The translations under genes were made by a program, and so were the position numbers. The notes under the pieces were generated by a model. That model made no database searches, was not told the origin of the DNA, and was given only the letters and a program-made list of their open reading frames with translations. Of a stretch of DNA of 64,000 nt, positions 1 to 9,615 are shown in pieces (the first letter of the stretch is position 1; every line of letters starts with the position of its first letter). The stretch comes from UBA1732 sp045114455 (GTDB lineage: Bacteria; Verrucomicrobiota; Lentisphaeria; Victivallales; UBA1829): the NCBI GenBank assembly GCA_045114455.1, contig JBGUKN010000024.1, positions 1 to 64,000 on the forward strand, written 5' to 3'.

Positions 1-166
1 ATGCGGAAAAATCAAAAAACGTTTTTCCTACAATATACAGTGTAAAACAGAAAAATCAAACCTTGAAAAAAAGGAAAATGCATATAAATTAAAGAAATTC
101 TTCCGTTTTCGCTCTTTTCCCGTCGTTTTCAACCCTTTTTTCCCGCTTTTTTGGAACAAGTCAGTC

Positions 167-1279
167 ATGTGGATCGCATTGCTTCTCCTTACACTCGCCT
201 ATGCCCCGTGCAGCATAGGATTATCTCTCCCCGTCAGCAAAAGGGGCCGCCCGTTCATCGCCATGGGATTGTTCTTCCTTGCGATCTTTCTTCAGATCGT
301 TCTGTTTGCCGGTTTTCTGCCGCGGGCGGCGCTTCTTCCCGTTGCCTGGTGTTCCGGTGTTCTCGTCTTTTCCACGCCGTTCTTTTTCCTGCGGGACATG
401 GTTCTGCTTGTCTTGCGCATCAGAAAACGCCGCATCCCGAACCAGAAGTACAGCATCGCGTTCATCCTGATCGTGTCCGGCATCCTGGCGGCATGGGGCG
501 AGTACTGCGCGGTCATGCCGCCAAAAGCCAAGCCCGTGGCGATCGCGGTCCCGGACCTGCCGGAGACATTCGACGGATTCCGCATCGTGTACATTACCGA
601 TCTCCATATCAGCAGGACCAGTTCACCTCTTTACCTCTGGACCGTAGTCTGCCGCACCAATGCCCTGCATCCCGATCTGGTTCTGCTCGGCGGCGACCTG
701 GGCGACATGAAGCCGGACGAGATCAAATCCTATATGCACCAGCTCGGCGACCTGCACGGGAAATACGGGGTTTACTCCTCGCCCGGCAACCACGAATACT
801 TCCGCGGATTGGAAGAATGGATCGCTTTCCTTGATTCCGTCGGCATCGAGACGCTTCTCAACCGGCACATCGTGATCGAGAAGGACGGCGCTCAGCTTGT
901 CGTCGCCGGACTCCCGGACCTGATGAGAAATAACAAATGGTATGTGGGACGCGAGGAGCCCGATCTGGACAAGGCGCTTGCGGGAGTTCCCGAAGGAGCT
1001 CCGGTCGTCCTGCTGTCGCATCAGCCGCGGTTCGCGCACGATTACGCGGCACACGGCGGTATCTCGCTCCAGCTTTCCGGCCATACGCACGGCGGCATGA
1101 TCGCCGGTCTGCTGGCGCTGCTCGTGAAGTGGGCGAACAGAGGTTTCGTCTCAGGCAAGTATCAGGTCGGCGGCATGACGCTGTATGTGAGCAACGGCGC
1201 AGGGCTCTGGAACGGTTTCATGTTCCGGCTTGGCGTTCCATCCGAGATTACCGAAATCATTCTCCGCAGGCCGGAGTAA
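167..1279 (+). CDS. Membrane-anchored calcineurin-like metallophosphoesterase (YkuE-type)
   Basis: Protein of 370 aa. The first ~120 residues contain about four hydrophobic segments, so the catalytic domain is membrane-tethered. The C-terminal ~240 residues carry the ordered metallophosphoesterase motifs: DLHIS, GGDLGD, GNHEY, LSHQP and SGHTHGG, which supply the two-metal ligands. Membrane-attached relatives of this kind include YkuE, some of which act on lipid-linked phosphates; the substrate here cannot be read from the sequence. It is a single gene at the left edge, convergent with rsmE. The ATG at 167 follows an AT-rich leader with no clear Shine-Dalgarno. Family assignment is firm, substrate unknown. 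Confidence 0.9.
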   Translation: MWIALLLLTLAYAPCSIGLSLPVSKRGRPFIAMGLFFLAIFLQIVLFAGFLPRAALLPVAWCSGVLVFSTPFFFLRDMVLLVLRIRKRRIPNQKYSIAFILIVSGILAAWGEYCAVMPPKAKPVAIAVPDLPETFDGFRIVYITDLHISRTSSPLYLWTVVCRTNALHPDLVLLGGDLGDMKPDEIKSYMHQLGDLHGKYGVYSSPGNHEYFRGLEEWIAFLDSVGIETLLNRHIVIEKDGAQLVVAGLPDLMRNNKWYVGREEPDLDKALAGVPEGAPVVLLSHQPRFAHDYAAHGGISLQLSGHTHGGMIAGLLALLVKWANRGFVSGKYQVGGMTLYVSNGAGLWNGFMFRLGVPSEITEIILRRPE

Positions 1280-1305
1280 AACAGACACCGGGAAGCATGG
1301 ACTTC

Positions 1306-1327
1306 GCAAAGCAGCGCATTGCTTTGC
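1306..1327. terminator. Hairpin between convergent genes (weak terminator candidate)
   Basis: Perfect 8-bp stem GCAAAGCA/TGCTTTGC with a 6-nt loop, lying between the phosphoesterase stop and the rsmE stop. There is no T-tract on either side, so it may only mark an mRNA 3' end or slow polymerase. Confidence 0.35.
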
Positions 1328-1376
1328 AACGGCAAAAAAAGCGGAAGGAACCCAACCCTCGCGGCGGAAATCAGCT

Positions 1377-2081
1377 TCAGGGACGGCTTGTCAGCACGTT
1401 CAGCACGCCGAGTCCGGCGATTGCCGCGGTTTCCACGCGAAGTGTCCATTCCCCGATCCTGAGCGGTATGGCTCCGGCATTGAACATCGCTTCCGTCTCG
1501 GCATCCGTGAATCCGCCCTCCGGCCCGACGAAAAACGCGACGTCGGAAGATTTTCCGAGGTCGGGAAACACGCCCGTGCGGTTGGATCCGACGACCAGCG
1601 TGCCGCAGGTCTCGCGGGCATTGGCGAGCGCGGCCGCGAAAGGAAGCGGATTGGAAACGGCGGGAAGGAACGGATTGCCGGACTGCTTGCACGCTTCGAA
1701 AAGAAGGTCGATCCAGCGGCCCGCGACAGCGGATTCCCCCGGCAGGACGACGGACCGTTCGCACAGGACGGGCACAAGTCTGCATGCGCCCAGCTCGACC
1801 GCCTGTTTCAGGAGCATATCAAGTTTCTGTTTTTTTGGCGGAGCGAAGAAAAGATGCAGACGGCGCGAGGGCGGCGGCACGGTTCGTTTCGATTTGAGAC
1901 GCAGCTGACGGTCCGTTTCCACAACGGCCGTTCCAACCGTGCCGCGACCGTCAAGAACCGCAACTGTTTCTCCGGGACGCGCCCGGAGAATGCGGAAAAG
2001 ATGGGATTCCTCCCTCGGATCAAGGCGGAAGACGGAGCCGGGTCCGGTCAAGGCGAGATCGTCGAAACGGAACGCATGCAT
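1377..2081 (-). CDS. rsmE: 16S rRNA (uracil-1498-N3)-methyltransferase
   Basis: Protein of 234 aa, the normal RsmE length. RsmE is a SPOUT-family enzyme that methylates N3 of U1498 in 16S rRNA using S-adenosylmethionine. The N-terminal PUA-like part contains HLFRILRARPGE. The C-terminal knotted SPOUT part contains the signature GPEGGFTDAE and the SAM-loop segment LRIGEWTLRVETA. It starts 49 bp after dapL ends and is likely co-transcribed with it. Confidence 0.95.
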   Translation of the reverse strand: MHAFRFDDLALTGPGSVFRLDPREESHLFRILRARPGETVAVLDGRGTVGTAVVETDRQLRLKSKRTVPPPSRRLHLFFAPPKKQKLDMLLKQAVELGACRLVPVLCERSVVLPGESAVAGRWIDLLFEACKQSGNPFLPAVSNPLPFAAALANARETCGTLVVGSNRTGVFPDLGKSSDVAFFVGPEGGFTDAETEAMFNAGAIPLRIGEWTLRVETAAIAGLGVLNVLTSRP

Positions 2082-2130
2082 CGGGGAAGCGGCTCCTTGG
2101 GGCGTATGCGGGGCTGAATCGCGGGCGGAC

Positions 2131-3372
2131 TCAGAAAACGAACTTGCAGTCGCTCAGACGGCGCGCAAATTCGTCCAGAACGCGTTTCTCGTCTTCAATG
2201 CCGCCGCGTGCGACGAACGTGGCGCTGAAACGGACGAAGTGGCCGGCGTCGTCCCACGGCACGGAGCTGATGAGCTTGTTGCGGATGAGCCACTGGCTGA
2301 ACGCCTCGCCGTTCTCGAACTGCGTGCCGTCCGCCGTGGCCTTCGGAGCCTTCACATAAAGGTAGAAGCTTCCGGCGGGCACTTTGGCGTTGAACCCGAG
2401 TTTCTTCAGCGTCTCGACCATGCTGGCGAGACGGCGGTGGTATTTTTCGCAGATTGCGGGCGTGATGGCGGCCTGGTCGTCGAGCGCGGCAATGGCGGCT
2501 TTCTGGATCGCCAGGAACTGTCCGCTGTCGGCATTGTCCTTCACGGTCGCGAACGCCTTCACGGCAAGCGGATTGCCGCAGACCCAGCTGAGACGCCAGC
2601 CGGTCATGTTGAACCCCTTGGACATGCTGTGGAGCTCCACGCAGCATTCGAACGCGCCGGGAATGGAGAGGATGCTGAGCGGTTTTCCGGAGAAGTTCAG
2701 CGGGGCATAGGCGGCGTCGCTCACGATGAGGATGTGGTTCTGCCGTGCGAACTCGACCGCCTTCGTGAAGAATTCCACGGTGGCGGATGCGCCGGTCGGG
2801 TTGTTCGGATAGTTCAGATAGAGCAGCTTGGCACGTTTGCGCTGGTCTTCCGTGAGGGAGTCCAGATCGGGCAGAAAACCGTTTTCCTCCAGAAGCGGAA
2901 GCTTCACGACTTCGCCGCCGAGGTATTCGGTCCAAGTGCCGAGAACGCCGTAGCCGGGAACGGTCAGGACGGCGATGTCGCCGGGGTTGATGAAGCAGGA
3001 GGGGAGCAGCGTAAGCGCGGATTTGCTTCCGATGGCGTGGACGACCTGGGTGTCGGGATCAAGCTCGACGCCGTACAGCGCCTTCATGTAACGGGCGGCC
3101 GCGGACTTGAACTCGGCGCATCCGTTGTCTGCGTAGGTCCGGTTTTCCCACTTCGCCGCTTCTTCCGCGAGGCGGGAGACCACGGACGGGAACGCCATGT
3201 CGTCGGGTTCCCCCACACCCATGTCGATCAGTTCGACGCCGGGATTTTCGGCGGCTGCGGCGCGTTTGGCGCGCTTGATCTTTTCGAACTTGTAGATCTT
3301 GGTGTCTTTGCCGAAGTTGGAACCGCCGATCCTGGCGGCGAAATTCTGCTGAAGGAAGTTTTCCTGTGACAT
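2131..3372 (-). CDS. dapL: LL-diaminopimelate aminotransferase (class I/II PLP aminotransferase)
   Basis: Protein of 413 aa. DapL transfers an amino group from glutamate to tetrahydrodipicolinate in one step, the short route to diaminopimelate and lysine used by Chlamydiae, plants and PVC relatives. Visible signatures are IDMGVGEPDD near the N-terminus, NYPNNPTG, SDAAYAPL and the PLP lysine motif HSMSKGFNMTGWR. The open frame extends upstream, but the ATG at 3372 has AAAGGAC about 8 bp upstream and the family N-terminus begins there. A promoter lies at 3416-3443. A related aminotransferase specificity cannot be fully excluded. Confidence 0.9.
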   Translation of the reverse strand: MSQENFLQQNFAARIGGSNFGKDTKIYKFEKIKRAKRAAAAENPGVELIDMGVGEPDDMAFPSVVSRLAEEAAKWENRTYADNGCAEFKSAAARYMKALYGVELDPDTQVVHAIGSKSALTLLPSCFINPGDIAVLTVPGYGVLGTWTEYLGGEVVKLPLLEENGFLPDLDSLTEDQRKRAKLLYLNYPNNPTGASATVEFFTKAVEFARQNHILIVSDAAYAPLNFSGKPLSILSIPGAFECCVELHSMSKGFNMTGWRLSWVCGNPLAVKAFATVKDNADSGQFLAIQKAAIAALDDQAAITPAICEKYHRRLASMVETLKKLGFNAKVPAGSFYLYVKAPKATADGTQFENGEAFSQWLIRNKLISSVPWDDAGHFVRFSATFVARGGIEDEKRVLDEFARRLSDCKFVF

Positions 3373-3415
3373 GGCGGATGGTGTCCTTTCTGATTCTGAA
3401 ATAAATGCAAACAAT

Positions 3416-3443
3416 AATATAGCACGCGGGAAAGGAAATGCAA
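3416..3443 (-). promoter_or_regulatory. Promoter of dapL-rsmE
   Basis: On the minus strand: -35 TTGCAT (3443-3438), 16-bp spacer, extended -10 TGC-TATATT (3421-3416). The spacing is ideal for a housekeeping sigma factor and matches several other promoters in the window. The leader to the dapL ATG is about 40 nt. Confidence 0.7.
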
Positions 3444-3593
3444 ACGGAGAACGGCTCAAACGGAAAAAAGACGGATGGCCGCGAACAGCCCCGGTCCCGT
3501 GGTGTTGTCCGCCGGATCGACGGAAAGACGATGTCCCCCGGCGAAAGAGGTCGTCGGGGTCGCGCCGGCGAAAAGCGGCATGAGGAAAGGCTG

Positions 3594-6500
3594 TCAGCTC
3601 TTCGCGGCGAGCCGGCCCTTGTCGATCATTTCCTGGAACGCGAAGGCAAGGGAATCTTTCGTAACGGGTTTCAGGAGGATGCCGTCGAACACGGACATAT
3701 CGAAATTGTTCTGGTTTTCGATGTCGGCCGTCACGGCCATGATGACGACGTTGTCTCCGCCCGGCGTCTTTCGGATTTCCCGTGCAAGCTCTTCGCCGGA
3801 CATGCCCGGCATCCACATGTCGGTCAGCACCAGATCCGGTTTGGAGTCCGGGAGCTTGGACAGGGCATCGGCGCCGGCATTTGCCTGGACGATGTTGAGA
3901 TGGAAGCCCTTCAGCATGGTGCCGAGAACCTTCAGGTTGATCAGCACATCGTCCACGATCAGAGCATTGTATCCGGTCAGATCGACCTTCGGGGTCGCTT
4001 TCTGCTGTTTTACCGCTCCGCTGAAGGCATTGGCAGGGAGATCTCCGCCGGATGCCGTGCCGCCGTCCTTCGCCGCGGCACGCTCTTCCTTCGTCGGAAT
4101 GACATACGGGATGCTTTCGAATACGACGGTGAAGACGCTGCCTTTCCCCACCTCGCTGTCCACGTCGATTCTGCCGCCCATGGCCTTGATGAAACGGTCG
4201 CAGATGGCGAGTCCGAGTCCGGATCCCTTGTAGATATGGGTATCGCGGAACGCATCCTGCTGAACGAACGGCTCAAAGATTTTCTGCTTCTTGTCGGGGG
4301 AGATGCCGATGCCGGAGTCGCGGATGGCAATGGCAAGGCGGCATTTGCCCTGTTCCTTGATCTTGCACGAGACCTTGATGCCGACATATCCCTTGTCCGT
4401 GAACTTGAAAGCGTTTCCGAGAAGGTTGACCATGACCTGACGCAGGCGCGTGCGGTCCAGCACAACGAACGGCAGATCGTCCGGCATCACCAGCGGCTGC
4501 GCGAGCTGCTTTTTCTCCGCAAGCGATTTGAACATGCCGACCATATCGACCAGGATCTGATGGACGTCGGTCTTCTCGTTCTGGAGTTCGATCTGTTCGG
4601 TCTCGAGCTTGCATGTGTCGAGGATATTGCTGATGAGGTCCAGCAGGGTATGGCCCGCCACGGAAATGGATTTGAGGTATTCGAGCTGGCTTTCCCTGGA
4701 AAGCGCATTGTTCTGCAGGAGCTCGCAGAATCCGATCACGGCGTTCAGCGGCGTGCGCAGTTCATGGCTCATGGAGGCGAGGAAGAGGCTCTTGGCCTTG
4801 TTGGCGTCCTTCGCCTCGCGGAGCGCGGCCTCGAGTTTGCGCTGGCTCTCGTTCTCGACGGTCATGTCGAACCAGGCAAGCAGAATGTTTGCGAGTTCGC
4901 CGCCGATCATAATCGGATAGGCATGCACCATGTATTCCCTGCCGCCGAACGCAAGGGACTTCACATGCGGCTTGAAATCGGTCAGGACACCGCGGACGGG
5001 GCAGTCTTCCGGCGGTGCGCCCGCCTTGCAGAAAACCGTGTGGCAAAGCTCGTTTCTGAGGGAATCGGGGAAATCCAGAAGGTCCTTCTTCGCCGCGGAG
5101 TTCCGCTGGATCAGGTTGAGTTTGCGGTCCAGCAGGATCAACGGCAGCGGCAGGTTCTCCATGATGAGCTGTTTTTCATACTCGCCGCGTTCGAGTTTGG
5201 AGTGGATGAAACGGTATTCGAGCATGGCCTCCACGACATGCGCCGTGCCTTGAAGGAACTGCAGGGATTGATCGGAGAATTCGTGTTTCCCCTTCCGGTA
5301 AACGGCTGTGAGATGCCCCCAGAGCTTGCCGTCGATGAAAACCGGCGAGAAACACATGCTGACCTTTTTCGGCCGTTTGTTTCCCGTCTGCGCGGCATCG
5401 TCCGGTCTTGTGAAGAGCGAGGCGGCGAAATCGTTCAGCACTACCGGCATGTGGTTGTTCAGGCGTTCCATCAGCTTGTCGTCTTTCTTGTCCGGGAACG
5501 GGATGAAACGTTTTTCCTCGTCGACCGCCAGCGTGTCGGAGGATTCGCTGGCAAAGATCTCCATGCCTCCCTTTTCATAGCGGTAACGGAAGAGGCAGCA
5601 GTAGTCGGCGTTCATATGTTCCTTCACGCTGTGGACGATAAGGGACAGCACGTCGTTGGTCATGTCGACCGCGGTTGCGTCCGCGGAGAGCTTTTTCAGG
5701 GAGGCGTCGAACAGATCGTTCAGCTTTTTCTGGTTCTCAAGTCCCGATTTCAGTTCGTTCTGCGCCTGAAGAAGTTCCTCGACGTCATGGGAGATCCAGA
5801 ATGCCGTATCGTGTCCGAACGTGCCCTTGTCCTCGAAAAGCGCCATTTCCACGGAACGGTGCCGGCTTCCCGTCGCCATCTGGAATTTCTGGGGCTCGCC
5901 GGTCGCAAACACCTCGTCCCATGCATGACGGAACGTCTCGTCCGCATATTCCGGGAGCTCGTTCACGGGGAACCGCACGATGCCGCTTTCCTCTCCGAAT
6001 TTGCCTACATGAATAAAGTGCGCGATGCCGTTGCGGCTGCCGACGACGATCCGGCTCGGGATCTGCTTGAATACGGCGCGGAGCAGTTTCAGCAGACGCC
6101 TGCGGTAATAATCCCATACAAGGATGTAGCCGATCAAAGCGAGAATGAGAACGGCGGCAAACGTTACGGCGACCAGACCGCGGGCATTCTCCCGGCGGAA
6201 TATCGTCCGCGAATCCATGCCGACGACCAGATTGTTCGCGCTGGTGCGCCAATTGATCCCGAACCGCTGGAAACTGCTTGCCGTGATGATCCTTCTGGCA
6301 TTGATCGTTTCCCAGATCCCCTCCGTGTCGCGAGCGTTCTCCAGACAGCGGTCAATCAGTCCGTTCAGCTTGTCGACCGCCGCCTCGGACGGGCATACCA
6401 TGCCGCCGGCGATGGGAAACGAGAACAGGGATTCGTTCACGGCGAAGACCGGGACGTCGGGATTGAGGCAGAGACGCGCCAGGAAAAACGACGGGGAGAC

Positions 6501-7421
6501 CAGGCTTACAGCGTCGGGTCCGTGCCACGAATGGAACAGTACCGCGGAATCCTTGCCGCATTCGCTCACGCGACGGATCATTTCCGGCGTATCGACCGTC
6601 CGGTTGTCGATGATCACGCATTCCGCGTCCGGATGCGACTCCTTCAGGCTTTTCTTCACATCCTCTATGAACTCTTTGCCGGTTTCCGTGCGTCCGGCAA
6701 GGGGGATGATGCGCTTCGTGCCCGGGAAGACCTGAAAGATCAGGTCGAGCGATTTCTCAGGTGGAGAGTCCAGGATTACGCCGCCGATGTTCGTGCGTTT
6801 GCCGAAATCGGTTTCCGCCGGCTTCTTTTCGCAGTAAAGCAGCAGTGGTATCTTCTCCGGGATCAAGTCGCAGTTCCGGATCAGATAAGGCAGGAGTTCC
6901 TGTCCGATGCAGACCACGGTGGCGACCTCGCCGCCGTCCAGTATGGTCTTCAGTTCGTCAAAGCGTGTCCGGATATCTTCCTCCGAGTCGTGCAGGATGT
7001 CGAATTCCCTTCGCATCACTACATAGGAATCCCCGAGCTCCGCCACATGCTTCGAAACGCAGTCCGACACATAAGTATATTTCGCATAGGAGGCTGCAAA
7101 CGGGAAAAGCAGGAGCACGCCGCGCGGATTGGCCGTCCCGGCGGACGCCGTCGTCTGCACGTCCTGCCGTCCGGGGGAAACGGACGCGGAGGATCCTGAT
7201 GCCCCGCCAACAGGTCCGTCCTCCTTTACCCCCGATTCCTCTTCCCCTGCTTCCACCGCTTCAATAGCATAACCGGATTCCTCTTCCGCATCCTGAGCAT
7301 AAAGAACCGCGGAAGCAAAGGACAGAAGGACCAGGAAGAAAAGAACAGACCGGCCGGTCATGGAGGAAAAGCCTGGCAGATGGATCAAACGTTTCATATT
7401 GCTTGAAGGATAGGTTGACAT
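3594..7421 (-). CDS. Hybrid sensor histidine kinase with periplasmic ABC-substrate-binding-like sensor
   Basis: Protein of 1275 aa. An N-terminal signal/anchor (hydrophobic stretch about residues 24-42) is followed by a large periplasmic region (~90-395) resembling the ABC-type substrate-binding sensor domain. Then come a transmembrane helix (~413-437), a PAS-like region, a GAF-like region (~560-730), a second PAS-like region, HisKA with phospho-acceptor His886 in SHELRTPLNAV, HATPase (NLLGNAFKF, DSGIGI, GSGLGLAI), and a C-terminal receiver with phospho-acceptor Asp1201 in TDMWMPGMSG and conserved Lys in KPV. Output is probably phosphorelay to a protein encoded elsewhere; no response regulator is adjacent. 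Alternative starts are 7397 and 7361; none has a good Shine-Dalgarno. Confidence 0.92.
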   Translation of the reverse strand: MSTYPSSNMKRLIHLPGFSSMTGRSVLFFLVLLSFASAVLYAQDAEEESGYAIEAVEAGEEESGVKEDGPVGGASGSSASVSPGRQDVQTTASAGTANPRGVLLLFPFAASYAKYTYVSDCVSKHVAELGDSYVVMRREFDILHDSEEDIRTRFDELKTILDGGEVATVVCIGQELLPYLIRNCDLIPEKIPLLLYCEKKPAETDFGKRTNIGGVILDSPPEKSLDLIFQVFPGTKRIIPLAGRTETGKEFIEDVKKSLKESHPDAECVIIDNRTVDTPEMIRRVSECGKDSAVLFHSWHGPDAVSLVSPSFFLARLCLNPDVPVFAVNESLFSFPIAGGMVCPSEAAVDKLNGLIDRCLENARDTEGIWETINARRIITASSFQRFGINWRTSANNLVVGMDSRTIFRRENARGLVAVTFAAVLILALIGYILVWDYYRRRLLKLLRAVFKQIPSRIVVGSRNGIAHFIHVGKFGEESGIVRFPVNELPEYADETFRHAWDEVFATGEPQKFQMATGSRHRSVEMALFEDKGTFGHDTAFWISHDVEELLQAQNELKSGLENQKKLNDLFDASLKKLSADATAVDMTNDVLSLIVHSVKEHMNADYCCLFRYRYEKGGMEIFASESSDTLAVDEEKRFIPFPDKKDDKLMERLNNHMPVVLNDFAASLFTRPDDAAQTGNKRPKKVSMCFSPVFIDGKLWGHLTAVYRKGKHEFSDQSLQFLQGTAHVVEAMLEYRFIHSKLERGEYEKQLIMENLPLPLILLDRKLNLIQRNSAAKKDLLDFPDSLRNELCHTVFCKAGAPPEDCPVRGVLTDFKPHVKSLAFGGREYMVHAYPIMIGGELANILLAWFDMTVENESQRKLEAALREAKDANKAKSLFLASMSHELRTPLNAVIGFCELLQNNALSRESQLEYLKSISVAGHTLLDLISNILDTCKLETEQIELQNEKTDVHQILVDMVGMFKSLAEKKQLAQPLVMPDDLPFVVLDRTRLRQVMVNLLGNAFKFTDKGYVGIKVSCKIKEQGKCRLAIAIRDSGIGISPDKKQKIFEPFVQQDAFRDTHIYKGSGLGLAICDRFIKAMGGRIDVDSEVGKGSVFTVVFESIPYVIPTKEERAAAKDGGTASGGDLPANAFSGAVKQQKATPKVDLTGYNALIVDDVLINLKVLGTMLKGFHLNIVQANAGADALSKLPDSKPDLVLTDMWMPGMSGEELAREIRKTPGGDNVVIMAVTADIENQNNFDMSVFDGILLKPVTKDSLAFAFQEMIDKGRLAAKS

Positions 7422-7468
7422 CAGGGGGGAACAACAGGCGGTTTGTCTTATTGTCTTTTCTAAAAGGT

Positions 7469-7497
7469 AATTTACATCCCTGCCCGTGTTTTTTCAA
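7469..7497 (-). promoter_or_regulatory. Promoter candidate for the hybrid histidine kinase
   Basis: On the minus strand: -35 TTGAAA (7497-7492), 17-bp spacer ending in TG, -10 TAAATT (7474-7469). It sits about 48 bp upstream of the first possible start codon. Confidence 0.5.
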
Positions 7498-7622
7498 CAG
7501 GATTTTGATTGTTTTTTCATATTTTTCCTTCATTCCGCAGAAAACGGAACCGGAATCGGTTTTTCCGCTTGAAGACAGCCTGCGGATTTCCAAAAAAGTG
7601 AAGAATATCTTCTTCTTTCCAG

Positions 7623-7651
7623 TTGAAGTTCCGGCGTTCCGGCTGTATCTT
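7623..7651 (+). promoter_or_regulatory. Promoter candidate for the membrane protein gene at 7697
   Basis: -35 TTGAAG (7623-7628), 17-bp spacer, -10 TATCTT (7646-7651). It places the transcript start about 40 nt before the ATG at 7697, which supports that start over far-upstream alternatives. Confidence 0.5.
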
Positions 7652-7696
7652 ATTAGGATACTGTTTTTTTTGCCCGTATGCGGGCATCCGCATATT

Positions 7697-9427
7697 ATGA
7701 ACACCCGGCAGTCCGGAAAGGCTTGTTCCGTGAATCAGCAGGACACAATTCAAACGCAACCGATGGAGACCGCGCCGGCCGAAGATCACGGCCCGGCGGC
7801 TGCACGTTCCCGCACCGGGATCGGACGCTCCGCGCGCATTATGCTCGTGTTCGCGTTCCTGATCCCGTTCGTGTGGCTGGGCGCCCTCCGCATCTGCGTG
7901 ATGAAGACCGGCGAGAATTCGCAGGACGCGCTGTACCATGCGATGATGGCGAAGCTCGGACCGGGCGTGTATGCTGCGAAACAGTTCCCGTGGACGCAGA
8001 TGTCCGTATGGAAAGATCATTTCGCGGACAAGGAACTGATGTATCACGCCGGGTTGAACGTCATCTTTGCCATTGAAAAAACGTTCGGCGCAGCCTTGAA
8101 TCCGCCATTCCACACTGCCGCGCTGTTTTATTCCGGGCTTGCGATCCTGGGCTGTCTCTTCGCCGCCCGGCGGCTCGGCGTGCGTCCGCTCTTTCTCCTG
8201 CTCGGGGCGCCTTTCTTTTCGGTTATCGTGCCGAACTACACGTTCCGTCTTTCCGTGCTCCGTCCGCACATCCTGTCCATTGCGTTCCTGACTTTCACCA
8301 CCGGACTGCTTGCGAAAGGTTCGTTCCGGTTCCGGCTGGCGGTAGTCGGCGTGCTGTCGTTCTGTTTCGCATGGAGTTACTCCAATCCGCATTTCATCGT
8401 GATCATCCCGCTGGTCTTTGCCCTGGCGCGGCTGAAGAGCGGCGGCTGGCGCGAACTCTGGCTTCCTGCTTTGTCGCTCGGCGGGGTCCTGCTCGGCCTT
8501 CTGCTTCATCCCCAGTTTCCGAACTCGTTCATCATTTGGAAAGTCCAGTCGTGGGACGCTTTGATCGCCCCGATGATGGCGGGCGTCCGCCTCGCCAAGC
8601 CCAGCGAAATGCTCTCGCCCCACTTCGGGTTCAACAGGACCGTTGCCCCGCTCTATCTCCTTGCCTGGTGCGTTCTGATGATGTTCGTGCGCCTGACGGA
8701 ACGCAAGGGCCTGTGGAAGATCGACCCGAATATCATCGCCGTCACGGTCCTGGCAGGCGGGTTCACCGCCGGCATTTTCGTTGCGGCGCGTTCCGTGGAA
8801 TATGCCGGGCCGTTCGTTGCGATCGCGTTTCTGCTCCTGCTGGAGCACATGACGCGTGAAGGACTCCGTCTGCCGCTGAGCCGGTTCCACTGGGGCGTTC
8901 CGTGCCTGCTGGCGGTCCTTTCGTTCGGCCTGGGCGTCTATTCTTCGCACTACTTCAAAAAGGAATGTCCGCAGGTGCTGGTCCAGCCGCTGCCGAAAAT
9001 AACCGCTTTCCTGAAGGAAAACGTGCCCGCCGGACGCCCGGTCGTCAACCTGGACTGGAGCGATTTCCCCGCGCTCTTCTACAACGACCAGGACCATCTG
9101 TGGCAGTGGGGCATGGACCCGATGTTTTCGTATTCGTGCGACCCGCGCCGGACGCTGCTTCTGACCTCGACGACGCCCGGGCTCGGCGGCGACCCGTACC
9201 CGGACGACGTCTACAGGGCATTCAATACGAAATACGCCGTGCTTCTCTGGCCGCGCATTTCCCAGGCATCCTACCTTTACGAACACGGCTGGAAGATCGT
9301 AAAGACTTATACCGATCCCGGCGAGGAAGAGGGCTGGATCTTCGCGCTTGACGAGCGCCTCCTCTATCCGCAGCCGGGCAGTTTCGGAAAACAGCAGAAG
9401 GAATCGACCGACTCGATCACGAACTGA
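7697..9427 (+). CDS. Polytopic membrane protein, GT-C glycosyltransferase-like
   Basis: Protein of 576 aa using the ATG at 7697; the frame stays open further upstream, but that part overlaps the promoter and reads as leader sequence. A hydrophilic N-terminus of ~50 residues is followed by about ten hydrophobic helices. An early extracytoplasmic loop contains the acidic/His segment SQDALYHAMMAKLG. A soluble C-terminal domain (~430-576) contains LDWSDFPALFYND. This layout (many helices plus a soluble tail, acidic first loop) is typical of GT-C membrane glycosyltransferases, but no family signature is certain. It lies just upstream of the thiamine riboswitch with no evident role in that pathway. 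Confidence 0.7.
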   Translation: MNTRQSGKACSVNQQDTIQTQPMETAPAEDHGPAAARSRTGIGRSARIMLVFAFLIPFVWLGALRICVMKTGENSQDALYHAMMAKLGPGVYAAKQFPWTQMSVWKDHFADKELMYHAGLNVIFAIEKTFGAALNPPFHTAALFYSGLAILGCLFAARRLGVRPLFLLLGAPFFSVIVPNYTFRLSVLRPHILSIAFLTFTTGLLAKGSFRFRLAVVGVLSFCFAWSYSNPHFIVIIPLVFALARLKSGGWRELWLPALSLGGVLLGLLLHPQFPNSFIIWKVQSWDALIAPMMAGVRLAKPSEMLSPHFGFNRTVAPLYLLAWCVLMMFVRLTERKGLWKIDPNIIAVTVLAGGFTAGIFVAARSVEYAGPFVAIAFLLLLEHMTREGLRLPLSRFHWGVPCLLAVLSFGLGVYSSHYFKKECPQVLVQPLPKITAFLKENVPAGRPVVNLDWSDFPALFYNDQDHLWQWGMDPMFSYSCDPRRTLLLTSTTPGLGGDPYPDDVYRAFNTKYAVLLWPRISQASYLYEHGWKIVKTYTDPGEEEGWIFALDERLLYPQPGSFGKQQKESTDSITN

Positions 9428-9463
9428 ATTCAACCGAACGTTAAACATAACATACCACATGAG

Positions 9464-9570
9464 CAGGGGAGTCCGCCAAGGCGGGCTGAGAGGAAGCCGA
9501 GAGGGCTTCGACCCGTATGCGCCGGACACGGCGCATGAGACCTGATCCGGATCATGCCGGCGAAGGGATT
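9464..9570 (+). promoter_or_regulatory. TPP (thi-box) riboswitch
   Basis: The conserved thi-box core is present in order: GGGG-AGTCC start, CTGAGA at 9485-9490 (pyrimidine-sensing helix), ACCCG, a variable stem (GCGCCGGACACGGCGC-like), then ACCTGATCCGGATCATGCC and GGCGAAGGGA (pyrophosphate-sensing helix). It lies 46 bp upstream of the thiC ATG with the AAGGAG ribosome site just downstream, so control of translation initiation by thiamine pyrophosphate is most likely. Confidence 0.97.
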
Positions 9571-9615
9571 TGCCGATGGATGCTTTCCTGCTCAAACAAC
9601 GACAAGGAGTCCCGC

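Noticed and set aside
3438..7199. 1253-codon open frame on the plus strand
   Set aside because: Entirely antisense to the hybrid histidine kinase, whose domains are unmistakable; the plus-strand protein has no recognisable motif. It results from GC-rich codon use.
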